Shown: piece by piece, positions 1 through 7,528 of the stretch
Numbering within the stretch: position 1 is the first letter of the stretch
Layout of the letters: each line of letters starts with the position of its first letter
Assembly: GCA_964458775.1 (NCBI GenBank)
Contig: CAYWLQ010000001.1
Span: forward strand, 26,918 to 90,917
Direction of reading: 5' to 3'
From: CAYWLQ01 sp964458775
GTDB taxonomy: Bacteria; Myxococcota_A; Polyangia; JAAYKL01
Length of the DNA stretch: 64,000 nucleotides
Program-made: the position numbers and the translations under genes
Notes under the pieces: generated by a model
Databases searched by the model: none
What the model was told of the DNA's origin: nothing
The model's input: only the letters and a program-made list of their open reading frames with translations

Positions 1-24
1 TTTGACGGACGAAGGGAAATGTAA
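1..24 (+). CDS. 3' end of an upstream gene (partial)
   Basis: Reading from base 1 in frame gives seven codons and a TAA at 22-24, and the last A of that stop is the A of the next gene's ATG (TAATG overlap). Such stop/start overlaps are typical of translationally coupled operons. A gene therefore probably runs into the window from the left, but too little is present to say what it encodes. Confidence 0.3.
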   Translation, partial: FDGRREM

Positions 25-809
25 TGAAATTAAAAACGCCTATAGCGTTAGTTCTAACTATTAGTGTGTGGTCAGCCTGCGGACCGGTTCCGAAACCTAA
101 GGATGCATATTCAAGCAGCGAAGATATTATAGGTGCTGTAAAAGAAAAATCAAAGAGTGCCGAATCATTTAGAATAGTAGGCAGGGTGGACCATTTTGGA
201 GAAAAACATAGGATTCAAGGCAAAGCCTTCTTTTTCTCTAAGCTGCCTGATAAGCTTAGAATTGAGTTAGTATCTCCTTTTAACAGTCCGCTCAATGTTC
301 TTACTGTAAACGAAAAAGAATTTGCTCTACATGACATACGGGAAGCCAAATATATGACCGGCCCGGCGGAGCCTTGCAATATCGCGAGGCTTATACAAAT
401 ACCACTCCCTTCATCTGATGTTATTCGCATATTGCTTGGATATTCACCGATTATGGAAGGAAAATCAAAAGTAGAATGGGATACCGCAGGTTTCTATCGA
501 GTTACAATAACTGACAAGGATCGAGTTCAGAAATTGGAAATAGGACCTGACAAAAACACCTTGCCGGTTTTCCGTTCTGTTTTGGAAGATAAAGAGGGAA
601 TAGTTTTTGACATTACCTATTCACGCCATCAAACGGTTTCGGGAGTATCCGTGCCCCACGAGATAAGAGTAAAAATGCCAAGAGAAAAGGCTGATCTTCT
701 AATAAGATATAATACGGGAGAAGTTGAGTTTAATGTTGAGCTTCCGCCTGATTCTTGGGAACAAGCACCTCCCGCAGGGTTGGAAGTCGAACACGTTACG
801 TGTTCATAA
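24..809 (+). CDS. LolB/DUF4292-like outer-membrane lipoprotein
   Basis: This 261-residue protein has a short basic N-terminus, a hydrophobic segment and a Cys at residue 19 preceded by Trp-Ser-Ala, a loose lipobox. The body (about 40-220) alternates beta-rich stretches such as RIVGRVDHFG and KLRIELVSPF, the pattern of the LolB/DUF4292 fold that binds lipids or lipoproteins in the periplasm. That suggests a role in outer-membrane lipoprotein or lipid handling, but the assignment rests on overall pattern. The start is supported by AAGGGA seven bases before the ATG and by overlap with an upstream stop. The next gene begins 20 bases downstream and may be co-transcribed. Confidence 0.6.
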   Translation: MKLKTPIALVLTISVWSACGPVPKPKDAYSSSEDIIGAVKEKSKSAESFRIVGRVDHFGEKHRIQGKAFFFSKLPDKLRIELVSPFNSPLNVLTVNEKEFALHDIREAKYMTGPAEPCNIARLIQIPLPSSDVIRILLGYSPIMEGKSKVEWDTAGFYRVTITDKDRVQKLEIGPDKNTLPVFRSVLEDKEGIVFDITYSRHQTVSGVSVPHEIRVKMPREKADLLIRYNTGEVEFNVELPPDSWEQAPPAGLEVEHVTCS

Positions 810-828
810 TAATGAAAGAAATCAAAAC

Positions 829-1251
829 ATGAGCAATCAAGAAATTGCAAAAGAGAACTTCAACGAAGGACGAAACTTAAACTGCTCGCAAGCGGTATTT
901 TCTGCATTTTCGGAACAATATGGACTTGATGCTAAAACTGCTCGCAAAACTGCAGCAGCCTTCGGCGGAGGACTAGGCCGAACACAAGGCATATGCGGTG
1001 CTGTTTCCGGAGCATTAATGGTAATAGGTCTAAAATACTATTCCGATGAGAACAGTTCAGAGACAAAGAATCTCTGCTATCAAAAAGCTAGGGATTTTAT
1101 GGAGGCATTTGTTGCAAAAAGGGGTTCTGCGGTCTGCCGAGATCTTTTGGGAACGGATCTTGATGAAGCAAAAAAACAAAATCTTTTTGCCACAGTCTGT
1201 CCTGATGCAGTCAGTACGGCTGCTGAAATTTTGGAAGACCTTATAAAATAG
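829..1251 (+). CDS. C_GCAxxG_C_C family redox-type protein
   Basis: The 140-residue product matches the C_GCAxxG_C_C family (putative redox-active or metal-binding proteins, function unproven). Family hallmarks visible are NCSQAVFSAF near the N-terminus, AFGGGLGRTQGICGAVSGA in the centre, and two further Cys residues (SAVCRDLLG and ATVCPDA). The reading frame stays open further upstream, to base 724 inside the preceding lipoprotein gene. The ATG at 829 is preferred because the family motif starts just after it and the upstream extension is non-family sequence overlapping that gene. No signal peptide is present, so it is probably cytoplasmic. Confidence 0.8.
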   Translation: MSNQEIAKENFNEGRNLNCSQAVFSAFSEQYGLDAKTARKTAAAFGGGLGRTQGICGAVSGALMVIGLKYYSDENSSETKNLCYQKARDFMEAFVAKRGSAVCRDLLGTDLDEAKKQNLFATVCPDAVSTAAEILEDLIK

Positions 1252-1381
1252 AGATAATAAGTACTCTATTCTGTTCTTGTATCCGGATTATTATTTCAAC
1301 ATAATAACCTTAAACTTTTTAACAATGAGATCTGTTTACCATTGAAGGGCGGAACAGAAGTTACACACATTTTACAGAATG

Positions 1382-2920
1382 CTAGTCATTAAATTGAGCG
1401 TTTTGGAGATTCTCCATCCAATTAAGGAATTTGTCTGTTTTATTGTAAGAAATTGTAGAACCCCAAAGCATTATTGCTGACAAAATAGCTGCTGACGGAA
1501 TTGTTCCAATAACTACTTTTAGAATACTTTGCTTTAGTGATGCTTTAGATAAAATACGGCGCGGAGAGTTTTCTCTCAACAAAACAAATAGCACAACAAC
1601 CAACACTGCAAATGCCGGAATTGTTAAGGTCCATAGACCGGGAGAATTGGTAACGGCGGCTGCAATATTCGGCGATAGTAATCCGCGCTTAAGAGCCGGA
1701 ATGATCAAGTCGGGTAAGGGGTTTTTCATGTGTTCGGGTAGTTCGGCAAATACTGCTTGTACTATTTGATGGTAACAAATGCCGGCAACCATCAATCCCC
1801 TCGCTAAAGAAGAAAAAGTAAAAAACTTGGAAAGATATTCTACTGCAAAAGCACAAGGTATCATTGCGATTGCCATTACCGGAACCAGAAGACGCGGGCC
1901 GAAAGACCATCCGGCATACCAAGCTTTGGCACTGAAAATGAAAAGCAGGTAATAGACAAAAATCGAACCGATAAGAACGGCAAGCATAAGATTTTTTGTT
2001 CGCGCCATATAATATAGTCCCAAGGGAACAAGAATAAAAGTTGGAGATGTAGAGAGCAGTCCGCGATTCATGCTGAACATCGATCCAAATACAGCATCTG
2101 CTTTTGGAAAAGAAACTCCCGCAACTCCTGTATTGTGAAGTGCCTGTACTCCGGATGAAACAAGATTTTCATAAGGAAGAGCAAAGCAGTTTCCAAAGGC
2201 ATACTTGTTATATAAAAGAAGAAGTATTGCAAAAGGCGCAGCTCCAAGAACAAAAAGAACAATTTCCTTTGGGTTTCGCCTCTTTTGATAGACAAGAAAG
2301 AAAAATAATAATGAGCACGGAACAATTGATTGGTATTCCGTAATCCCTGCCAATCCGGCTGCAAAACCGGAAAGGAGTAGACGAAGTCTTTTTCTACCGT
2401 TTTCGTTAGGTAACTGCAAATACATCGCCGACATTAAGGCAACGGCAGCTATCTGATGCCCGTAAAAGACAGTGCTGTAATGAAATGCCGAAGTTCCCAA
2501 AATCCAGCTGACAGAAACTATGTCTGATATTGCATTACAAATTTTTAAATTGCTAAGAAATCTTCTGAGAAGAAAGAATCCTGCTAGTCCTATTGGAATC
2601 ATTAAAGCTCGACGCATAAGAGTAATTATATCTTCTATTGTCCAAGACCGCTTTGGACTAAAAATTCGAGCTGTTCCGTAAACAACAGCACCCAAGAAAC
2701 TTGCACCGGGAGCCTTGTCGGTAAAATATCGACCATCATATTCGGCAATATCGACGGTTTTGCCGAATCTTTGGACAGAATTGTCGATAGAAAGGCTAAA
2801 ATCATCTACCAAAGCGACCGATAAGTAAACCCTTGTACGCTCATTAGGAACAGTAATTTTGTCAAACATTGATGAGTAAAACAGAAGAACAATGACGGGT
2901 AGAAAAACAAGTCGGTTCAT
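1382..2920 (-). CDS. Polytopic membrane protein, putative GT-C-type glycosyltransferase
   Basis: This 512-residue protein has about 10-12 hydrophobic helices. The first extracytoplasmic loop (about residues 35-75) carries acidic residues (VALVDDFSLSID) followed by AEYDGRYFTDKAPGASFLG, a pattern I associate with uncharacterised polyprenyl-phosphate-sugar-dependent GT-C transferases in myxobacteria-like genomes. An early loop with acidic residues is where GT-C catalytic residues usually lie. Substrate unknown. The gene follows an alpha/beta hydrolase gene by 31 bases on the same strand, suggesting one transcript. It could instead be a membrane protein of unknown function, as no biochemical signature beyond the topology is certain. 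Confidence 0.5.
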   Translation of the reverse strand: MNRLVFLPVIVLLFYSSMFDKITVPNERTRVYLSVALVDDFSLSIDNSVQRFGKTVDIAEYDGRYFTDKAPGASFLGAVVYGTARIFSPKRSWTIEDIITLMRRALMIPIGLAGFFLLRRFLSNLKICNAISDIVSVSWILGTSAFHYSTVFYGHQIAAVALMSAMYLQLPNENGRKRLRLLLSGFAAGLAGITEYQSIVPCSLLFFFLVYQKRRNPKEIVLFVLGAAPFAILLLLYNKYAFGNCFALPYENLVSSGVQALHNTGVAGVSFPKADAVFGSMFSMNRGLLSTSPTFILVPLGLYYMARTKNLMLAVLIGSIFVYYLLFIFSAKAWYAGWSFGPRLLVPVMAIAMIPCAFAVEYLSKFFTFSSLARGLMVAGICYHQIVQAVFAELPEHMKNPLPDLIIPALKRGLLSPNIAAAVTNSPGLWTLTIPAFAVLVVVLFVLLRENSPRRILSKASLKQSILKVVIGTIPSAAILSAIMLWGSTISYNKTDKFLNWMENLQNAQFND

Positions 2921-2951
2921 CTCTCCAACCTACATGATATTGCCGGCTCGC

Positions 2952-3821
2952 TCAATTAGACTGATCTAAAATAAGAGCTTCAGTTGATTTTCGACCGGTA
3001 AGATTAAAATCATGACGATAGTTATGGCCTGCTCCTGACATATCCACAAACACTGTCCTGAGACCTTGTTTTTTGATGCGTTTTATCGCATCCAAAGCGT
3101 GCTTACGATTTTTTGAAGTACTCATAGCCATTCCTATTCCTTTTATTCCGGCTTGTTTTAAAGAGAGAATGCCTGCATTGGTCAGTTTTTCGGCTCCGCC
3201 CTCCACCAAATACAAATATTTATATACACCCTTCTTGTCAGTTACAACTGCATGCGCAAGAATTGCTCCCAATGAAAACCCGACCAACATTCGTTCGTTG
3301 TCTACAATTAATTTAGGATATAGTTCCTTTAATGCTTGAACCGATGCTTCGATTTCTTTTATTACTGCAGCTGAGCCGCGATAGGTCCATCTGTCTTCAG
3401 AAATATGAGCATAAGGACTGGGAATACCTCTTGGACATAAAATCCATCCGTAAAATGCCGCTACGCGGTTCCATGTACTGCATTGCCACTCAGGTCTGTC
3501 ATAGTTTCCGTGAAGCACTATAACGATGGGAGAACCTTCCGAAGTAAAAGTTTCCGGTCCGACATAAGATGCTGAACGAAATTCCTCCACTCTAAGATCT
3601 GTCGGTTCTCTTGGATAAACAACTTTCAGTTTTGGAATTTCAGGTTCTGATATTTCTTTGTTCTGTTGGATTTTCAATGTGTGTTCAGAAGACATCGCCG
3701 ATTTTTCACTTTGAGAACAGGAAGAGTCAAACTCAGAAGTTGATGTTATCTTGTGACAGGAAATTCCTTGAAAAGCCAAAATGGTCGTTATTGTTATTAG
3801 GAAAATATATAATGATAACAT
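2952..3821 (-). CDS. Exported alpha/beta hydrolase
   Basis: The 289-residue protein begins with a hydrophobic signal segment ending near FQGISC, a possible but non-canonical lipobox. An oxyanion-hole motif VLHGNYDRPEW lies around residue 105. The nucleophile elbow G-F-S-L-G is around residue 175, and a C-terminal GAGHNYRH supplies the likely catalytic His. Together these support an esterase-type alpha/beta hydrolase acting outside the cytoplasm. The substrate cannot be read from the sequence. It lies 31 bases upstream of the membrane-protein gene. The ATG has no strong ribosome-binding site, so the start is moderately sure. Confidence 0.7.
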   Translation of the reverse strand: MLSLYIFLITITTILAFQGISCHKITSTSEFDSSCSQSEKSAMSSEHTLKIQQNKEISEPEIPKLKVVYPREPTDLRVEEFRSASYVGPETFTSEGSPIVIVLHGNYDRPEWQCSTWNRVAAFYGWILCPRGIPSPYAHISEDRWTYRGSAAVIKEIEASVQALKELYPKLIVDNERMLVGFSLGAILAHAVVTDKKGVYKYLYLVEGGAEKLTNAGILSLKQAGIKGIGMAMSTSKNRKHALDAIKRIKKQGLRTVFVDMSGAGHNYRHDFNLTGRKSTEALILDQSN

Positions 3822-4217
3822 TGAACTAGAGTCTATCGTAATTTTACTGGAAAATTACAATGAAATAGTGAAAAAAATGGACGAGTCCCGAAAAGTAATT
3901 TTCGGGACTGGAGAGGAAGGAATTTGAATGGCTTTTTGTAACAGCCTAATTTACCAGGAGGGAAGACAGTAAACTCTGCTGTCACACAGTAAAGATTCAA
4001 TTATGAGAACTTGCAATTGGCGTTCCAAAAAAATCCCCAAATTGAATTCTTGATTATTTTTATCATTTTCATGCCTCAAAGTCTATATGTTCCATCTGTA
4101 GACTTCATTTTTAGGTCATTTTTGACACTATTATTGCAATAAAATCATAAATTGACCCGATTTGAATCACTTATATCTACCGAGTCTGCTGTCTATTCAA
4201 CGACTAGGATAAGGAGA
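3822..4217. other. 396-base intergenic stretch
   Basis: No convincing coding region is seen. Apart from the hairpin at 3884-3909 it holds a short stem (GACAG/CTGTC, around 3964-3982) and, read on the minus strand just upstream of the hairpin, a stretch that superficially resembles a tRNA 3' half (see rejected items). It presumably carries the promoter of the hydrolase gene to its left. Confidence 0.5.
3884..3909 (-). terminator. Perfect 11-bp hairpin, possible terminator
   Basis: AGTCCCGAAAA and its exact complement are separated by four bases. On the minus strand a T7 run follows six bases after the stem, which would suit a slightly imperfect Rho-independent terminator for the recA operon. 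On the plus strand the loop is GTAA, a GNRA-type tetraloop. Confidence 0.5.
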
Positions 4218-4982
4218 TTATTTCGATTTTGAATGATTAAATTGCAAAATCGAAATGTCGCTTCCGGTAAGACGAAGAGCTAATGCTCTGAACGGATAAA
4301 AAGGTTCTTTGTTGGGAAATGATACAAATGAATTCGGCAAGAACAAACTGATTTGCCAATTCCCGCCTCCTTTTATGACTGCCGATTCTCCAAGCAATAC
4401 AGCTAAGTCTTCTATTAATTCAGAAGCGCGTTGGGGAGAATTTGTAATAAATTGGTCCATAACGGTGATGTCAGCCGGAAGACCGATAGCCTGTTTAGAG
4501 GAATCTATACTGATACGTGCAGCTTCTGCGGCTCTTTTTGCAAGAAGCTTTGCTGCTTTTCCCGATTCTATTTGTTCAATTTCCGTTAGGTACTTTTTTG
4601 ATTCTAATGCAATATTATTGTCTCCGACTTCAAGCAAAGCTTCAAATCTTGCTTTTGCATTTTTAAAATGAAACTTTCGTCCGCACATACGAGCAATTTC
4701 TAAATGCGCGCGAAAATTTCCGGGATCCAGCTTTGCTGATAAAATCATTGCAGATTCGGCTTCATTTTCGTAACCCATGTCATCTAGAACCCTTGCTTTG
4801 GTAAAAGCATGCAAGGATCGAACTTTGGGATGAAGTCTGTTTTCAATTTCGTTTAGGTGGGATAATGCATCTTGATACCGGCCTTCTTTGGCCATCTGTG
4901 CAGCTTTTCCCACAAGCTCAACATTTCTAATTCTTCGAGCATATATTAGCTTGATAATAGATTCTATAATACGTTGAAACAC
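4218..4982 (-). CDS. TPR-repeat protein, third gene of the recA operon
   Basis: This 254-residue soluble protein has helical repeats at about residues 20-140. AKEGRYQDALSHLNEIE and ENEAESAMILSAKLDPGNFRA read as tetratricopeptide repeats. The second half is a mixed alpha/beta region with no family I recognise. It begins with GTG, with GGAATAA just upstream, 19 bases after the recA stop, so it is probably translated from the recA transcript. A TPR protein could act as a scaffold, but nothing ties it to recombination beyond position. No signal peptide. Confidence 0.6.
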   Translation of the reverse strand: MFQRIIESIIKLIYARRIRNVELVGKAAQMAKEGRYQDALSHLNEIENRLHPKVRSLHAFTKARVLDDMGYENEAESAMILSAKLDPGNFRAHLEIARMCGRKFHFKNAKARFEALLEVGDNNIALESKKYLTEIEQIESGKAAKLLAKRAAEAARISIDSSKQAIGLPADITVMDQFITNSPQRASELIEDLAVLLGESAVIKGGGNWQISLFLPNSFVSFPNKEPFYPFRALALRLTGSDISILQFNHSKSK

Positions 4983-5001
4983 TATTATTCCATTTTAGAT
5001 T

Positions 5002-6069
5002 TTAGGATTGCTTTCCCTTTGAAGCAGTTTCGGCAGAAGGAGGCACGGCTTTTTCAGGAATGGGAGGAAGTTCTAATTTTTCTCTCAGTTTGCTTTCAAT
5101 TTTGAAAGCAATTTCTTTGTTATCGCGAATAAAGTCTTTTGCATTCTCTCGTCCCTGGCCGATACGTGTTCCTTCAAACGAATACCAAGCACCGCTTTTT
5201 TCAATCACATTGAGGTCGGCTCCCAAATCAATAAGATTTCCTTCTTTGCTTATGCCTTCGCCGTACATGATATCAAATTCTACTTCTTTAAACGGAGGTG
5301 CCAATTTGTTTTTTACTACTTTTATGCGAGTTCTACTTCCGACTATGTTTTCACCTTGTTTTATAGCACCAACTCTCCGTATATCTATTCTTTGAGATGC
5401 GTAGAACTTGAGTGCGTTGCCTCCAGTGGTGGTTTCCGGACTGCCGAACATAACGCCAATTTTCATGCGTATTTGATTGATAAACATTATACAGGTATTT
5501 GATTTTGAGAGATTGCCGGTCAGTTTTCTTAGCGCCTGACTCATAAGTCGAGCTTGTAGTCCCATATGGGAGTCTCCCATTTCTCCTTCTAATTCTGCTT
5601 TTGGAGTAAGAGCCGCTACAGAATCTACCACTATGAGGTCTACTGCTCCGGACTTTACCAACATATCTGTTATTTCCAGTGCCTGTTCGCCGCAGTCAGG
5701 TTGAGAGACTAGCAATTCAGAGGTATTAACTCCGAGCTTTTTCGCATAGGAAATATCCAAAGCATGCTCTGCATCAATAAAAGCACACACTCCGCCCATT
5801 TTTTGTGCCTCAGCTACAGCATGCAGGGTGAGAGTGGTTTTCCCTGAAGATTCCGGTCCGTAAATCTCTATGATCCTTCCTCTTGGATAGCCGCCTACTC
5901 CCAACACAGCGTCCAGTCCGATTGCTCCGGACGGAATAGTCAATATGTCATCGAAAAAGCTATGACCTTCGCCGAGACGCATAATTGAACCCTTACCGTA
6001 TGCCTTTTCTATTGAGCTTACAGCCAGTTCCAAGGCTTTGTCTGAATCCTTTTTCGGTGTAGGTTTCAT
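5002..6069 (-). CDS. recA: RecA recombinase
   Basis: RecA forms ATP-dependent filaments on single-stranded DNA, drives strand exchange and promotes LexA-type repressor self-cleavage. The 355-residue product has Walker A GPESSGKT at 71-78, Walker B LIVVDSVAAL, and the conserved MGLQARLMSQALRK and INQIRMKIGVMFGSPETTTGG segments. Its length is normal for the family. The start ATG follows directly after the thpR stop and has GGGAGAAA upstream, so the two genes are tightly coupled. A perfect dyad upstream of thpR may be the damage-response operator. Confidence 0.97.
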   Translation of the reverse strand: MKPTPKKDSDKALELAVSSIEKAYGKGSIMRLGEGHSFFDDILTIPSGAIGLDAVLGVGGYPRGRIIEIYGPESSGKTTLTLHAVAEAQKMGGVCAFIDAEHALDISYAKKLGVNTSELLVSQPDCGEQALEITDMLVKSGAVDLIVVDSVAALTPKAELEGEMGDSHMGLQARLMSQALRKLTGNLSKSNTCIMFINQIRMKIGVMFGSPETTTGGNALKFYASQRIDIRRVGAIKQGENIVGSRTRIKVVKNKLAPPFKEVEFDIMYGEGISKEGNLIDLGADLNVIEKSGAWYSFEGTRIGQGRENAKDFIRDNKEIAFKIESKLREKLELPPIPEKAVPPSAETASKGKQS

Positions 6070-6774
6070 TTAGTTTTCTCCCTTATCATTGTTAATGTTT
6101 GATTCTATCTCAACAACAGCTGACGGATTGTTGTTGGTGTTGTCGGTTGTTTGAATAGTTGTTTTGATTTCTGTTTGTCTCGTCGATTTGTCGGCAGTTT
6201 TTTGAAACGGTAATGACCAAAGTGAAGTATATTCCGCTCCGGTCGGATAAAGGTCGCTTCTAAAACAATGTATCTGCCTTATAGTTCCTGTGCCGAATGT
6301 ACGCGCAGCTTCATCTTGAAAACATCCGGCAGATGCACCCGGAGGAGAGGATTTAACCCTTCCAATGGTAACATGAGCAGCAAACGGTCGGTTATCGAAA
6401 TAAAAACCGGCGGTTTCTAATCGTTGACGTACGGTATTATAAAGCAGAGTCAGCTTGTCGGTTCCTTCACCCAATCCGGCCCATATTATCTTGGGATTTG
6501 TTGCGTCAGGAAATGCACCCATACCCAATACCGTAAGATCAAATAACTCTGTTTCATCGGTAATAGGTTTAAGCATATCTTTTAAAGCAGCCGCCATTGG
6601 TTCGGTAATCTCTCCCAAAAACAACAGGGTCATATGTATATTAGGCGGGGGGATCCATCGAACAATCATTCCGGCTTCTTTACACCGTTCCTTAAGCAAT
6701 TTTTGAGATGCTGCTAGGTTTTCGGCTATTTCCAAACTCAATTTTAGAGCTAAAAAGCAACGCATTGTTTTCAT
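6070..6774 (-). CDS. thpR: RNA 2',3'-cyclic phosphodiesterase (2H family)
   Basis: The protein (234 residues) belongs to the 2H phosphoesterase superfamily that hydrolyses 2',3'-cyclic phosphates on RNA ends. The N-terminus MRCFLALKL and the two catalytic H-x-T motifs, HMTLLFLG (about residue 47) and HVTIGRVK (about 135), are intact. After the usual ~190-residue domain there is a 40-residue Thr/Asn-rich tail not usual for the family. GGGAGAT lies about six bases upstream of the start. The stop abuts the recA ATG, so thpR is the first gene of the recA operon. Confidence 0.9.
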   Translation of the reverse strand: MKTMRCFLALKLSLEIAENLAASQKLLKERCKEAGMIVRWIPPPNIHMTLLFLGEITEPMAAALKDMLKPITDETELFDLTVLGMGAFPDATNPKIIWAGLGEGTDKLTLLYNTVRQRLETAGFYFDNRPFAAHVTIGRVKSSPPGASAGCFQDEAARTFGTGTIRQIHCFRSDLYPTGAEYTSLWSLPFQKTADKSTRQTEIKTTIQTTDNTNNNPSAVVEIESNINNDKGEN

Positions 6775-6816
6775 AATATCTCCCGGCTTAATGGCCTAAC
6801 GCACTTCTAAAAGCAT

Positions 6817-6841
6817 GTTCGAAGCAATTAAGCAACCGAAC
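6817..6841. promoter_or_regulatory. Short inverted repeat GTTCG-n15-CGAAC upstream of thpR-recA
   Basis: Five-base arms flank 15 bases, between the larger dyad and the thpR start. It could be a second operator half-site pair, but arms this short can arise by chance. Confidence 0.25.
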
Positions 6842-6861
6842 TTTTTTGCCGGTTACACTGT

Positions 6862-6893
6862 TTTTGTTCAGCAATGATTACAACTGAACAAAA
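6862..6893. promoter_or_regulatory. Perfect 10-bp dyad upstream of thpR-recA, candidate SOS operator
   Basis: TTTTGTTCAG and CTGAACAAAA are exact complements separated by 12 bases. The T-tract lies 5' of the stem and the A-tract 3', the reverse of an intrinsic terminator, which favours a protein-binding site. On the minus strand, CTGATATTTTGTTCAG resembles the CT-n8-GTTCAG LexA box I recall for myxobacteria. The recA position makes this attractive, but no lexA gene is in the window. Confidence 0.45.
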
Positions 6894-6905
6894 TATCAGC
6901 TATCA

Positions 6906-7520
6906 TTATCCTTCTTTTGCTCTGTGATCAAGTTTTTTGACCTTGTACAATTTTGCTCCAGCCCAAATAAGACCCATTGAAGTAAACATACATACAAAGA
7001 GGAGTGCTCCGAGTGTAACCTTAAGAGGAAGTTCTGAGCTTTCTGATACCTTAAACAGTCCTACCTTAACTGTTTCATCCTTGTAGGGCAAAGACTCCAT
7101 GACTGAAATATAGAGGTTATTTATAGATAACTCCGGAACAGCGGCAACAACAAAATCTCTGATATTTTGCTCTACAGTTGGAGAACCCGACGTTTTTTGC
7201 ACTAGAATTGCTGCTTTGCTTTGTTCTTGCGGATTTGAGGATAAAATTGATTTGTCGGCCAAATTTAGATGAACACGAGCTTTGACTACTCCTGGCATAG
7301 TCTCAATTGATTTTTCGATTCTTGCTGACAAAGAACGCTCTCTGGATAGCTTTTGATCTTCAGGACCTGAAAATAATGATAATCCTTCGCGTTCTTCTGA
7401 TTGGACAGAAGGTGTCGTTATGCTTTCATAATCAGGTGACATGCAACCGATTAAACAGATAAGAAAGATAGCGCACACCGAAACAATACTATAGCTGTAG
7501 CATTGTGGCAAAAAGTTCAT
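6906..7520 (-). CDS. YscJ/FliF (SctJ)-like lipoprotein with one ring-building domain
   Basis: The 204-residue product has a signal peptide with lipobox LIGC, then a flexible region to about residue 65. One ring-building-like domain follows at about 65-140 (ARIEKSIETMPGVVKARVHL ... IRDFVVAAVPELSINNLYISV), then a transmembrane helix near 168-190 and a short basic tail. SctJ/FliF proteins form the inner-membrane ring of type III secretion and flagella, normally with two such domains. Here the first is absent and no other type III gene is nearby. It starts 8 bases after the pseudokinase gene, so the two are probably co-transcribed. Function is inferred only from fold. Confidence 0.65.
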   Translation of the reverse strand: MNFLPQCYSYSIVSVCAIFLICLIGCMSPDYESITTPSVQSEEREGLSLFSGPEDQKLSRERSLSARIEKSIETMPGVVKARVHLNLADKSILSSNPQEQSKAAILVQKTSGSPTVEQNIRDFVVAAVPELSINNLYISVMESLPYKDETVKVGLFKVSESSELPLKVTLGALLFVCMFTSMGLIWAGAKLYKVKKLDHRAKEG

Positions 7521-7528
7521 TTTCTATC

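Noticed and set aside
3905..3980. Minus-strand sequence resembling a tRNA 3' half (TTCAAAT loop, CCTCTCC acceptor-like end, and a GGTAAATT D-loop-like stretch)
   Set aside because: The T-stem does not pair, the anticodon stem has a mismatch, and no GGAGAGG partner for the acceptor stem lies at the right distance. At most a relic.
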